Shown here in pieces: positions 52,048-60,407 of a stretch of DNA of 64,000 nucleotides. The stretch spans positions 124,001 to 188,000 of the forward strand of contig OZ242258.1 of assembly GCA_965207025.1 (NCBI GenBank). The letters run 5' to 3'. Made by a program: the position numbers and the translations under genes. Position 1 is the stretch's first letter. Each line of letters starts with the position of its first letter. Source of the DNA: Bin87 sp034423595 (GTDB taxonomy: Bacteria > Chloroflexota > Dehalococcoidia > Lucifugimonadales > UBA3495). The notes beneath the pieces were generated by a model. The model was not told where the DNA came from, searched no databases, and saw only the letters and a program-made list of their open reading frames with translations.

Positions 52048-53163
52048 ATGACTTATTTTCTGGGCAACTGGCGCTTCTGGGCGGGTGTGCTGGTCAGCGT
52101 TGCTACGCTGGCCTTATTGGTGTTGCTGGTGGACCGGAGAGAACTCTGGGAGGCTTTGCGCAACGCTAACTACCTGTACCTGGGCCCGGCCATCGTGCTT
52201 TATTTCATCGGGCAGTGGTTTCGCGCGTTGCGCTGGCAATACCTGCTGTCGCCCATCGCCCGAATATCGGCTGGCCGGCTGTATCCGGTAATTATCATCG
52301 GCTACATGGCGAATAACGTACTGCCGGCCAGACTCGGCGAACTAATCCGGGCCGTGTACCTGGCGCGACGGGAGCAAGCGGTGACCGTACCGGCGTCCAT
52401 TGCGACGTTGAGCGTGGAACGGCTGTACGATGGATTGACCTTGTTGGCGTTGGGAGCGGTAGCAGCGCCCGTTTTGCTGGCGGCCGGGTTGTTCAGCGAC
52501 GCGAGCTTAGTTTACAGGTCCACAGCCATCGTGTTGATGGTGGGAGTAGTTGGCAGTTTCGTGGCCGCTCTGGTGATACTTACCGCGCTGGCGTGCAGCC
52601 GGAGGACGGTAGGCTGGTTCATGGCGTTGACGGGTTTGCTGCCAACGCGGTTCCGCCCGCTGGCGTCGGAAGTCCTCACTGGCTTCGTAGAGGGTTTGGG
52701 TACGCTGAACTCACCAGGAAAGCACGCTGTGCTGTTCATCGGCTCTTTGCCAGTTTGGTTGGCAGAGGCCGGGGTGTACCTTATAGTGGCGTACTCGTTC
52801 AACCTGGATGCCTATTTCACGTCTTTCTGGTATCTGGCCTTGGCGATTGTGCTGGTAACGGTAACGTCAAACCTGATCACTGCGATTCCGGCGTCGATTG
52901 GCGGGATCGGAGCCTTCGAGGTGGTGGCCCAGCAGACGCTGGTGGGTCTGGCGGTAGGCGCAGGCACGGCGGCGTCGTACTCGGTGGCGGTGCATCTGTT
53001 GGCGCTCTGGCTGCCGGTCAACCTGGCAGGACTGGCGCTGCTGCTGTGGCACAACGTATCACTGCGGGGGTTGGCGTCGCTGCCAGAATCTGAAACCCCA
53101 GCTGAGACAACAAACGATCAATCGCCGAGACGGATTGACGGCGTGCGTGCCGGGCAGGATTGA
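52048..53163 (+). CDS. Flippase-like membrane protein (YbhN/UPF0104, LPG synthase TM-region type)
   Basis: 371 aa from ATG 52048; the open frame to 51916 overlaps the previous gene. Seven to eight membrane segments and the conserved YMANNVLPARLGELIRAVYLARRE motif after the second helix pair. The family includes AglD-like proteins and the lysyl-phosphatidylglycerol flippase domain. Next to a GT39-like enzyme and an FAD oxidoreductase it probably serves glycolipid or polyprenyl-sugar handling. Confidence 0.88.
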   Translation: MTYFLGNWRFWAGVLVSVATLALLVLLVDRRELWEALRNANYLYLGPAIVLYFIGQWFRALRWQYLLSPIARISAGRLYPVIIIGYMANNVLPARLGELIRAVYLARREQAVTVPASIATLSVERLYDGLTLLALGAVAAPVLLAAGLFSDASLVYRSTAIVLMVGVVGSFVAALVILTALACSRRTVGWFMALTGLLPTRFRPLASEVLTGFVEGLGTLNSPGKHAVLFIGSLPVWLAEAGVYLIVAYSFNLDAYFTSFWYLALAIVLVTVTSNLITAIPASIGGIGAFEVVAQQTLVGLAVGAGTAASYSVAVHLLALWLPVNLAGLALLLWHNVSLRGLASLPESETPAETTNDQSPRRIDGVRAGQD

Positions 53164-53170
53164 CCAGGCG

Positions 53171-54493
53171 ATGCGAGTAGGAATCATCGGTGGCGGAGCA
53201 GCCGGGTTGGCAGCCGCGTACGAACTTACCAAAAGAGGGCATTTTGCAGAGGTGTTCGAGGCGGCGCCATTCTTGGGAGGGCAGGCGTCCACTTTTGAAG
53301 TGGGCGGCGGGCAGCTGGAGCGGGGCTATCATCACCTTTTCGTGAGCGACACAGACATGGTGGAGTTAATTGAAGAGCTGGAGTTGGGCGACTCCATGGA
53401 GTGGCTTGAGTCCAAGGTAGGCTTGTTTCACGGCGGACGGATCTGGGATTTCGCCACGCCGATGGATCTGCTGAAGTTCTCGCCGCTGCCGTTTACGCAG
53501 CGCATCAGGCTGGGTTTGTGGACTTTCCTGTTGCAGAAGACTCGGAACTGGAGGAAGTACGAGGGAATTGCGGCAGCGGAGTGGACGCGGCGGCACATGG
53601 GGGATGCGGCGTACCGGGTGATCTGGGAGCCGATGCTGCGCGGTAAGTTCGGCGACCACTACGACAACGTGAGCATGACGTGGCTGTGGGGGAAAATCTA
53701 CCTGCGAGTAGCCTCACGGAAAGGAATGCAGAAGGAACGGCTGGGATACCCCATGTGCAGCTTTGGCACGGTGTTCGACGTTTGCGGCGAGCGTGTAGTG
53801 GAGCAGGGAGGGAGGGTGCATACCGGGGTTGGAGTGCGCCGCATAAAAATCCGGGACGGCAGGGCGGTAGGTTTTGCGGCGGCCGAGTACGGAGGGGAAG
53901 AACGGGATTACGAGTACGACGCGGTGATCGCGACCACGCCATCGTACGTTTTCACTCGTTTGGTACCCGATTTACCGGACGACTACCGGAACGTGCTGGA
54001 GTCGGCGCAGTACCTTTCCGCAGTGCTGATGATATTGGTGCTGGACCGGCCGCTGACCTCAAAATACTGGCTGAACGTAGCCGACCGCTCGCTACCGTTT
54101 GTGGGTGTGATTGAGCACACCAACATGATTGATCGGGAACTGTACGGCGGTCATCACATCGTGTACCTAACGAACTATCCCGACCGGGACAGCGAGTTGT
54201 ATCGCAAGGAGCCGTCGGAGCTGCTGGAGGAGTTTGTGCCCCACCTGCGGAAGTTGAACCCCGATTTTTCCCGGGACTGGATCGTGGAGTATCACCACCA
54301 CCGAGTGGACGGGGCGCAGCCCATAATCGGAACCAATTACGGCGAACGCATACCGGATCACCGGACGCCGTTCGGATCGCTGTACCTGGCGAATACTACG
54401 CAGATCTACCCAGAGGACCGGGGAACGAACTACTCGGTGCGGATGGGACGGCAGGTGGCGCGGATGGTTTTGGAGGATGGGGAGGCGTTATGA
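53171..54493 (+). CDS. FAD-dependent oxidoreductase (amine oxidase/protoporphyrinogen oxidase-like)
   Basis: 440 aa from ATG 53171. N-terminal dinucleotide motif GIIGGGAAGLAAAYELTKRGH and the following EAAPFLGGQASTFEVGG mark the flavin amine-oxidase/desaturase superfamily. The C-terminal LYLANTTQIYPEDRGTNYSVRMG is the second FAD contact. Genes like this are often beside glycosyltransferases and flippase-like proteins in Chloroflexota. Substrate unknown. Its stop overlaps the next ATG (ATGA). Confidence 0.88.
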   Translation: MRVGIIGGGAAGLAAAYELTKRGHFAEVFEAAPFLGGQASTFEVGGGQLERGYHHLFVSDTDMVELIEELELGDSMEWLESKVGLFHGGRIWDFATPMDLLKFSPLPFTQRIRLGLWTFLLQKTRNWRKYEGIAAAEWTRRHMGDAAYRVIWEPMLRGKFGDHYDNVSMTWLWGKIYLRVASRKGMQKERLGYPMCSFGTVFDVCGERVVEQGGRVHTGVGVRRIKIRDGRAVGFAAAEYGGEERDYEYDAVIATTPSYVFTRLVPDLPDDYRNVLESAQYLSAVLMILVLDRPLTSKYWLNVADRSLPFVGVIEHTNMIDRELYGGHHIVYLTNYPDRDSELYRKEPSELLEEFVPHLRKLNPDFSRDWIVEYHHHRVDGAQPIIGTNYGERIPDHRTPFGSLYLANTTQIYPEDRGTNYSVRMGRQVARMVLEDGEAL

Positions 54494-55266
54494 GAACGAC
54501 TGTAAACTTGGATGACGAATTGTTGAAAGATGCCAAACGGCTCTCCGGCATCGATGGTACTACGCAGGTGATCAACGCGGCTCTGAAAGCGTTGGTCGAA
54601 CGGGAGGCTGCCCGAAGATTGGCGAAGATGGGCGGCACGATGCCCGACCTACAGCCAATCCCTCGCAGGCGCAGCGAACCGCAAGGTTCCTATGCATCGG
54701 AGGTGAACGAAATGGAATCGTCTGCCAAAATGGTACAAATCGCAGCCGAAAAGGCCGCTGTTACCTCCGAGGAGTGGTATAAGCCGGATCAGCCATCGCT
54801 GGGCGAATACCAGACGCGCTATGCCCTTATCGACCCGATCCTCCGCGCTTTAGGATGGGATACGGCGGACCCCACAGTATGCTATCCCGAATGGCATTAC
54901 AAAAACCAGCGCGTTGACTACGCTCTGTTTCCACGCAGTACTGCCCAAGACTTTCTTGGAGGTCTGCTGGTTCCTGCCATCATCATTGAGGCTAAATCGA
55001 TTTACAGAACAGATCAGCCGAGGGGGGAGTATGGCCAAGCAATCTGGGAAGAAGACGTCCAACAACTCCAGGACTACATAGAGGCCGAACCGATGATGCA
55101 AGAGGGCCTTGCCGTCCTCACGAACGGACGCAAATGGCTGTTGTACCTTCTTGGGGATGGTCGTCGCCTACGCGACTTCGAGCCCGTTGAGGCGGATCTC
55201 GAGCGAGACAGTGCCGCTTTTTTCGCTGAAACGCTTTGCCGACACATGGGCCGTCAGCATTGGTGA
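54490..55266 (+). CDS. VapB-type antitoxin domain fused to HsdR-N-like nuclease
   Basis: 258 aa. Residues 1-60 are a typical VapB (MRTTVNLDDELLKDAKRLSG, ALKALVEREAARRLAKMGG). Without a stop, residues about 95-258 continue as a type I restriction HsdR N-terminal-like domain: YALIDPILRALGWDTADP, then the PD-(D/E)xK site with Asp143 (RVDYALF), Glu167 and Lys169 (IIIEAKS). VapB normally ends near residue 65 and is followed by a separate PIN toxin; here a nuclease replaces it in cis. It overlaps the FAD oxidoreductase stop by 4 bp. Whether the nuclease is active is unknown. Confidence 0.82.
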   Translation: MRTTVNLDDELLKDAKRLSGIDGTTQVINAALKALVEREAARRLAKMGGTMPDLQPIPRRRSEPQGSYASEVNEMESSAKMVQIAAEKAAVTSEEWYKPDQPSLGEYQTRYALIDPILRALGWDTADPTVCYPEWHYKNQRVDYALFPRSTAQDFLGGLLVPAIIIEAKSIYRTDQPRGEYGQAIWEEDVQQLQDYIEAEPMMQEGLAVLTNGRKWLLYLLGDGRRLRDFEPVEADLERDSAAFFAETLCRHMGRQHW

Positions 55267-55291
55267 TGTGTATCCATGCCGAGGTTGCCGG

Positions 55292-55540
55292 CTAATCCGG
55301 CTCCGGCCCTCGCATCCCGTCGGCGTACCACCAGAACTTGGCCGCTGACCAACCGCCAGCCTGCCGGCGGATGCTGGCGAAAGTGCCGGGGCGAACGTCT
55401 CCGCTATGGCGTGGCACCGAAACGACGTATGGCCCATTCCGCCACTTGTCGTGGCCTCCGCGCCCACTGCCGGGCACGAATACAAACCCAGCGGCGGTCA
55501 GGGCACGCACAACGTCGGCCCGGTTAGGTTGTCTTGGCAT
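55292..55540 (-). CDS. hicA: HicA-like mRNA interferase toxin
   Basis: 82 aa, double-stranded RNA-binding-like fold. The catalytic His is in SGRGGHDKWRNG and the second strand in VVSVPRHSGDVRPGTFASIRRQAG. The family cleaves mRNA when not bound by HicB. It ends with an unusual WWYADGMRGPEPD tail. Located 22 bp downstream of its antitoxin gene. Confidence 0.9.
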   Translation of the reverse strand: MPRQPNRADVVRALTAAGFVFVPGSGRGGHDKWRNGPYVVSVPRHSGDVRPGTFASIRRQAGGWSAAKFWWYADGMRGPEPD

Positions 55541-55562
55541 TCGCTATCGATATGCCCGGCAC

Positions 55563-55922
55563 CTAACGGTACGGGTTGGGGCCGGAAATCGTTACGCAAT
55601 CCAATGTGTACCCTCCCCACCCTTCGGCTTCATACTCGGCGCAAGCTTCCGCCATGGCATCGTCGGAGCGCAACGGAAATTCGCCCGGAGGGTATTCCGA
55701 CAAATGGCACTGAATAGCGTCTTTTATCATCTCCAACGCTTCTTCGCGCGTCCGCCCGTCGGTGGCAACGCCTACCGCCGGGCAGTCGGCCCCCCACCGC
55801 CAATCGCCATCAAAATCCTCTCCGTCGTAGTACGAGACCAAAACCTGAAAAGTCCCCACATCCTCAATATCGTCTGGGGCGGCGCCACCTTGCTGAGATG
55901 CGCGGGGGTTGGCGGTTGTCAT
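55563..55922 (-). CDS. hicB: HicB-like antitoxin
   Basis: 119 aa from ATG 55922; the frame is open to 55976. The core FQVLVSYYDGEDFDGDWRWGADCPAVGVATDGRTREEALEMIKDAIQCHL is the partial RNase H fold of HicB. No C-terminal DNA-binding helix-turn-helix is obvious. Gene order antitoxin-first is less common for HicAB but known. Confidence 0.88.
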   Translation of the reverse strand: MTTANPRASQQGGAAPDDIEDVGTFQVLVSYYDGEDFDGDWRWGADCPAVGVATDGRTREEALEMIKDAIQCHLSEYPPGEFPLRSDDAMAEACAEYEAEGWGGYTLDCVTISGPNPYR

Positions 55923-56030
55923 TGCTGGTTGACCTCCGTATTGCTTCGCACAGGGTAGCACGGGGTAAGCTCTCAACGAAAGACGGCGAAAGATGGCGCC
56001 CGACGCAACAGGCAGGTTGGCACGATTTTT

Positions 56031-56038
56031 AGTATAAT
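56031..56038. promoter_or_regulatory. Overlapping divergent -10 elements before the transposon
   Basis: AGTATAAT contains TATAAT on the plus strand (56033-56038) and TATACT on the reverse (56036-56031). The reverse one could serve hicBA; the forward one may have served the C26-like gene now cut off by the transposon. No good -35 on either side. Confidence 0.35.
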
Positions 56039-56067
56039 AAAAATGCAGTCATAAGTTTCAGAAGTTC

Positions 56068-56075
56068 CTTTGCCG
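56068..56075. repeat. Target-site duplication, left copy
   Basis: CTTTGCCG, identical to 60417-60424. Joining the two flanks restores a continuous CTTTGCCGACCATT sequence. Confidence 0.88.
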
Positions 56076-56164
56076 GGTAGTGTCTCAGTTTGAAATTGAA
56101 CCAATGCTTGCGTTTGTCAATACCTTTGCAGTATAAGGGGGTTGGCTGCAATAGGAGGTCGATT

Positions 56165-56419
56165 ATGCCTACCGGACCGAGAGGCGAAAAACGCCCGGCG
56201 GATGTCATCGGAGCCGCCGTCATGGTCGCCAAGATAGCGACGGGCGAGATCGAGGAAGAACTGACAACGGAGCCGCAGGATACCGGGCCGAAACGCTCCG
56301 CCGGCAAAAAGGGCGGCAAGGCCAGAGCTGACGCGCTGACGGCGGAGCGACGGGCGGAGATAGCCGCCCAGGGCGCGGCGGCCAGGTGGGGGAGCAACAC
56401 CGATTCCGAGGCGGCATGA
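56165..56419 (+). CDS. Small basic Lys-Gly-Gly-motif protein (transposon cargo)
   Basis: 84 aa from ATG 56165, preceded by AATAGGAGGTCGATT. Basic N-terminus MPTGPRGEKRPADVIGAAV, then KKGGKARADALTAERRAEIAAQGAAARW, a motif seen in small proteins of mobile elements and restriction loci. Likely DNA- or RNA-binding. Its stop overlaps the original ATG of the methyltransferase gene (ATGA), so the two were translationally coupled. Confidence 0.7.
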   Translation: MPTGPRGEKRPADVIGAAVMVAKIATGEIEEELTTEPQDTGPKRSAGKKGGKARADALTAERRAEIAAQGAAARWGSNTDSEAA

Positions 56420-56466
56420 TGCCCGCCGCACATAGCAGCGTAGCCGCTGCTGATTCAGCCCCCCCC

Positions 56467-57800
56467 CTTAGAGGGGTAGGTATGGGCCGAAATTGGCCTG
56501 GCGCGTAACTTGGAAAGGCGCACGGGCATCCGGCATTCTGGTGTCATCACACCCCCAGATACCGGAGACCCTCGATGCGCCTTCCCCGAGAAACCTATCA
56601 GATTCAGCAAGCTATTGAAACGCATTTACCTCACCTATCTCAGCCACAATTGACCGGCTTGGCGCTGTGGGTTTGCGGGGCCATCCTGGCCGGCAGCGCC
56701 TGCCAGAACGCCGTGGCCTCCGCCCTCTCTCCCTGGCGCAAGTGGAACAACCTGCGCCAGTATCTCCGGGAGTGGCTCTACGACGGCAGCGACCGGACCA
56801 GCCCCTGCCAGACTCAACTGGACGTTACTCTCTGCTTCGCGCCACTGCTCAAATGGGTCCTGGCCTGGTGGCACTCCGACCGCCTGGCCCTGGCCATCGA
56901 CCCCACGCTCAAGGGCGACCAGACCACCGCCATCGTCATCAGCGTGGTGTACCGCAGTTGCGCCATACCCGTGGCCTGGCATATCCACCCCGCCACTCAG
57001 AAAGGCTCCTGGATGGACCCCACGGTGGAACTGCTCAAGGAACTGGCCCCGGCGATTCCACCCGAAATGACCGTCATCGTGCTCTGCGACCGGGGCATCT
57101 CCAGTCCCAAGCTGTGGCAGCAGATATGCACCCAGGGCTGGTACCCCTGTATGCGCTATAGGAAGAACATCACCTTCTGCGCCGACGGCGGCAAGCGCTT
57201 GCCCGCCCGCGCCTTTGTTTCCCGCCCCGACACCGCCTGGATCGGCCGGGGCACCGCCTTCGGTCCTCCCGCCGCCCAGCGCCGTTGCACCCTGCTGGTG
57301 GTCTGGTACGTCGAGCAGGAGGAACCCTGGATCATCCTCACCGACCTGCCTCCGGAGGAGGTCGGGGTGAGTTGGTACGCCCTGCGCTTCTGGATCGAGC
57401 TGGGCTTCAAGGCCCTCAAGAGCCTGGGCTGGAAGTGGGACAAGACCAGAAGAACCGACCCCACCCGCATCTCCCGACACTGGCTGGTGCTCTCGGTGGC
57501 AACACTGCTGGCCCTCGCCTACGGCACCCGGGTGGAGGACGCCAACGATCGTGGCATCGCCCCAGGCAACCTGCGGGCGCCGCCCAAGACTCTGGCTCCC
57601 AATCATCGGGACCCTTGGACCCGTCCGGCGCGTACCGTCAGCGTGATCCGCCACGGCATCGACTGGCTTCGGCGCTTGACGCTCAGGGGCAGGCTCTGGA
57701 GCCGCGTATGGCTGCTCCCAGAACCCTGGCCCGAACCCAAAACAGGCTTGGAGATTACCCATCATGCGCCCCCGTAAAAGCCTATACCTACCCCTCTAAG
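56467..57800 (+). mobile_element. IS4-like insertion sequence nested in the transposon
   Basis: Terminal inverted repeats: CTTAGAGGGGTAGGTATGGG at the left and the complement CTTAGAGGGGTAGGTATAGG at the right, one mismatch in 20. It is flanked by C runs (8 on the left, 11 on the right), consistent with a target duplication inside poly-C. It encodes one transposase (56575-57777). The nesting order shows it arrived after the methyltransferase gene was in place. Confidence 0.85.
56575..57777 (+). CDS. IS4-family-like DDE transposase
   Basis: 400 aa. The DDE residues are suggested by LAIDPTLKGD (first Asp), VIVLCDRGISS (second Asp) and the Y-(2)-R-(3)-E-(6)-K signature YALRFWIELGFKALKS near residue 268. 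It is uninterrupted and spans nearly the whole nested element. The subgroup cannot be fixed by eye. Confidence 0.88.
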   Translation: MRLPRETYQIQQAIETHLPHLSQPQLTGLALWVCGAILAGSACQNAVASALSPWRKWNNLRQYLREWLYDGSDRTSPCQTQLDVTLCFAPLLKWVLAWWHSDRLALAIDPTLKGDQTTAIVISVVYRSCAIPVAWHIHPATQKGSWMDPTVELLKELAPAIPPEMTVIVLCDRGISSPKLWQQICTQGWYPCMRYRKNITFCADGGKRLPARAFVSRPDTAWIGRGTAFGPPAAQRRCTLLVVWYVEQEEPWIILTDLPPEEVGVSWYALRFWIELGFKALKSLGWKWDKTRRTDPTRISRHWLVLSVATLLALAYGTRVEDANDRGIAPGNLRAPPKTLAPNHRDPWTRPARTVSVIRHGIDWLRRLTLRGRLWSRVWLLPEPWPEPKTGLEITHHAPP

Positions 57801-57880
57801 CCCCCCCCCCCGACCTTGAGGGCATCAATCGCTTACTGTACAGCGATGATTGCCTGAACGTTCTCAATGACGAACTGGCG

Positions 57881-59443
57881 TTGCCGACGGGCAGCGTTGA
57901 CCTGATTTACCTGGACCCGCCGTTCAATTCCAAGAGCATCTACAATCTGCCCTTCGCCGGCAAGGACAAAGACGCCCGCCCGGTCGAGGCGTTTACCGAC
58001 ACCTGGACGTGGGGCGCACGGGAAGACGACCTGCTGCGGGAACTGTCCGGCGGCCCGCAGTCCCGCTATCTGGCCGATATAGTCCGTTTAGCGCAGGCAT
58101 TGGAGCGCGGCGCGAAGGCCGGTCAATCCAGCCTTGCGGCGTACCTGGTCAACATGGCGGTGCGGCTGCTGGCCATGCGGCGGGCACTGTCGCCGGCGGG
58201 ATCGATCTACCTGCACTGCGACGACACGGCAAGCCACTACCTCAAACTGTTGATGGACGCCATCTTCGGGCATTCCCCGTTTCACCAGCAAATCGTATGG
58301 AAGCGAAACAGCAGCCACAATGACAGCAAAACCTGGGGCCGGATTTGCGACATTCTGCTGTTCTACGGACAGGCCATCAATAAGGACGCCGTTCGCGTGC
58401 CGCTAGACCCGGATTATGTCGATAAGGCGTATCGGTACAAAGACGAACGGGGAGCGTTCAGAGTAGGGGATTTGACCGCCAAGAGTTTGACCGGCGGCGG
58501 TTACTACTATGACTTTCACGGGCATCCCGGCCCGTGGCGTTACCCCGAAAAGCGAATGCTTGAACTGGAAGAGCAGGGATTGGTGTATCTGCCCAAAAAA
58601 CGGAGCGGCGTACCCGCGTTTAAGCGTTACCTGGACACTAACAAAGGCCAAGCGCCGCCGAACCTATGGACTGACGTCAACAAGTTGGAAAACCCCACTG
58701 TAACGCCGGAGCGTCTCGGCTACCCGACTCAGAAACCGTTGGCGTTGCTGGAGCGGATAATCAAGGCCAGCAGCAACCCCGGCGACCTGGTGCTTGATCC
58801 TTTCTGCGGATGCGGGACGGCGGTACACGCTGCCGAACAGTTGGGGCGCCGGTGGGTCGGCGTGGATATATCGGCCTTCTCAGTCGGGTTGATGCGCAAT
58901 CGCATTCTGGGCAACTTCCCACAGCTCACTACTGACGACGTGCTGGTGCGCGGCGTTCCGGTCAACGTGGCCGACGCCGAGGAATTGGCGGAGCGGGACA
59001 AGTTTGAGTTTGAAAAGTGGGTATGCGGCGCAATCGGAGCGGAGGGGATGTTCCACGACCCTGGTACGCCGGGCGCGGATGGCGGCGTGGACGGGGTGTT
59101 GAAGTTCTACCCGTTCCGCATGGGCCGCAAGCCAAAAGCGGAGTTCGCCATCGTCCAGGTCAAGGGCGGCCGGGTCACGGCCGACTCGGTGAAGGCGCTC
59201 AAGGCTACGGTGGACAAGTACGAAGCGACGGCCGGCGTGATGGTGTGCTTCAACCGCTATATGCGGACAGTTGAGAATCAGCGGCCAAAGGCGACATTCC
59301 GTGACGACAGCGGAACCTACCCCGTAATCCAGGGTTTGAGTGTGGAGGAACTGTTGGCCGACCAACGGCCTGATCTGCCGCTGTACGGCTACCGGCCCCA
59401 GGGCGGCCGGGTGAGAGACCAGGCTGAATTGCTAATTTCGTAG
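57881..59443 (+). CDS. Beta-class DNA methyltransferase fused to Mrr-like nuclease, 5'-truncated
   Basis: 520 aa from TTG 57881, the longest frame left after the insertion. Motif IV YLDPPFNS (residues 10-17) precedes the AdoMet motif FCGCGTAVHAAEQLG (308 onward), the beta-class order of N4-cytosine/N6-adenine enzymes, Mod-like. Residues about 375-450 add a restriction-endonuclease-like domain: GADGGVDGVLKFYPF (Asp404), then FAIVQVKGG (Lys428), an Mrr-type PD-(D/E)xK site. One polypeptide thus has both modification and cutting domains, as in type IIG/IIL-like systems. Loss of the native start probably lowers or abolishes expression. Transposase follows 46 bp later. Confidence 0.85.
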   Translation: MPTGSVDLIYLDPPFNSKSIYNLPFAGKDKDARPVEAFTDTWTWGAREDDLLRELSGGPQSRYLADIVRLAQALERGAKAGQSSLAAYLVNMAVRLLAMRRALSPAGSIYLHCDDTASHYLKLLMDAIFGHSPFHQQIVWKRNSSHNDSKTWGRICDILLFYGQAINKDAVRVPLDPDYVDKAYRYKDERGAFRVGDLTAKSLTGGGYYYDFHGHPGPWRYPEKRMLELEEQGLVYLPKKRSGVPAFKRYLDTNKGQAPPNLWTDVNKLENPTVTPERLGYPTQKPLALLERIIKASSNPGDLVLDPFCGCGTAVHAAEQLGRRWVGVDISAFSVGLMRNRILGNFPQLTTDDVLVRGVPVNVADAEELAERDKFEFEKWVCGAIGAEGMFHDPGTPGADGGVDGVLKFYPFRMGRKPKAEFAIVQVKGGRVTADSVKALKATVDKYEATAGVMVCFNRYMRTVENQRPKATFRDDSGTYPVIQGLSVEELLADQRPDLPLYGYRPQGGRVRDQAELLIS

Positions 59444-59454
59444 TGAACTTTTGC

Positions 59455-59483
59455 TTGACAGATAAGTGGGTTTGCCCTACAAT
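59455..59483 (+). promoter_or_regulatory. Near-consensus, apparently leaderless promoter of the transposase
   Basis: TTGACA (59455-59460), 17 nt, TACAAT (59478-59483). The ATG at 59490 begins 7 nt after the -10, where transcription should start, so the mRNA is probably leaderless. No Shine-Dalgarno sequence is present. Confidence 0.7.
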
Positions 59484-59489
59484 TCGGGC

Positions 59490-60407
59490 ATGGTAAATCG
59501 ACTGTCAAACGACAAACAGGCGCAGATCCTCAACCTCCTGGTGGAAGGTTCGTCCATGCGCTCCATCAGCCGCGTAACCGGCGTGTCCATCAACACCGTC
59601 ACCAAACTGCTGGTGTCCGCCGGCGAAGCCTGCGCCGCGTTCCACGACCAGGCAGTCCGCGACGTTCCCAGCCGCAAAGTCCAGTGTGACGAGGTTTGGA
59701 GTTTCTGCTACGCCAAAGAGAAGAACGTTGAGTACGCAAAGGCTGCTCCCGCCGAGGCCGGCGACGTTTGGACCTGGACGGGCATCGACGCGGACAGCAA
59801 GTTGATTGTGTCCTGGCACGTCAGCCCTGGCCGGGATTCCGACGCGGCCATTGAGATTATGGACGATATGCGGGAACGGCTGGCAAACCGTGTCCAGATC
59901 ACCACCGATGGCCTGAAGTCGTATCTGGAAGGCGTGGAAGGCGCGTTCGGCGGCGACGTGGACTATGCCCAGCTCATCAAACTCTACGGGCCGTCGCCAA
60001 CGGAAGACCAGCGGCGGTACTCGCCCGTCGAGTGGGTCGGGTCGCGCCGGGAGAAAATCACCGGCAATCCCGATTGGGACGCCATAAGCACGTCATACGT
60101 TGAGCGGCAGAACCTCACCATGCGGATGGGGATGCGGCGGTTCACCAGGTTGACCAACGCTTTCAGCAAGAAACTGGAAAACCACTGCCATATGCTCGCC
60201 CTGTACTTCGTGCATTACAACTTCTGCCGTCCGCATACCACGTTGAACAAGCGGGCGGGCGGTTACAAGACGACGCCGGCGATGGCAGCGGGATTGACCG
60301 AGCGGGTGTATGATATGGCCTGGCTGGTGGACCTGGTGAACGCCAATCAGCCCAAGCCGAGCAAGCGCGGACCCTACGGCCCTCGCAAGGCCGCAAATTC
60401 AAAGTGA
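59490..60407 (+). CDS. IS1-family-type transposase
   Basis: 305 aa from ATG 59490. An N-terminal helix-turn-helix (LLVEGSSMRSISRVTGVSINTVTKLL) is followed by a DDE domain: Asp in CDEVWSFCYAKEKN, Asp in ITTDGLKSYLEGV, Glu in TSYVERQNLTMRMGMRRFTRLTNAFSKK. This is the single-frame IS1-like group common in archaea and environmental bacteria, without the programmed frameshift of classical IS1. Its stop is 9 bp inside the right end. Confidence 0.92.
   Translation: MVNRLSNDKQAQILNLLVEGSSMRSISRVTGVSINTVTKLLVSAGEACAAFHDQAVRDVPSRKVQCDEVWSFCYAKEKNVEYAKAAPAEAGDVWTWTGIDADSKLIVSWHVSPGRDSDAAIEIMDDMRERLANRVQITTDGLKSYLEGVEGAFGGDVDYAQLIKLYGPSPTEDQRRYSPVEWVGSRREKITGNPDWDAISTSYVERQNLTMRMGMRRFTRLTNAFSKKLENHCHMLALYFVHYNFCRPHTTLNKRAGGYKTTPAMAAGLTERVYDMAWLVDLVNANQPKPSKRGPYGPRKAANSK

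Larger units (their letters stand above)
56416..59443 (+). pseudogene. DNA methyltransferase/Mrr-nuclease gene split by the IS4-like insertion (original extent)
   Basis: The original frame can be rebuilt. ATG 56416 or 56419 gives MMPAAHSSVAAADSAPP up to a poly-C tract, and after removal of 56467-57800 the frame resumes (with 11 C in total) as DLEGINRLLYSDDCLNVLND, leading into the methyltransferase. The reconstructed N-terminus has the LLYSDDCL stretch normal for these enzymes. So the insertion separates about 20 codons and the coupled start from the rest. Confidence 0.75.

Noticed and set aside
57800..57881. Programmed frameshifting across the poly-C run to express the methyltransferase
   Set aside because: Upstream of the run lies the nested element's end with in-frame stops; no coding frame enters the run from the left in the present arrangement.
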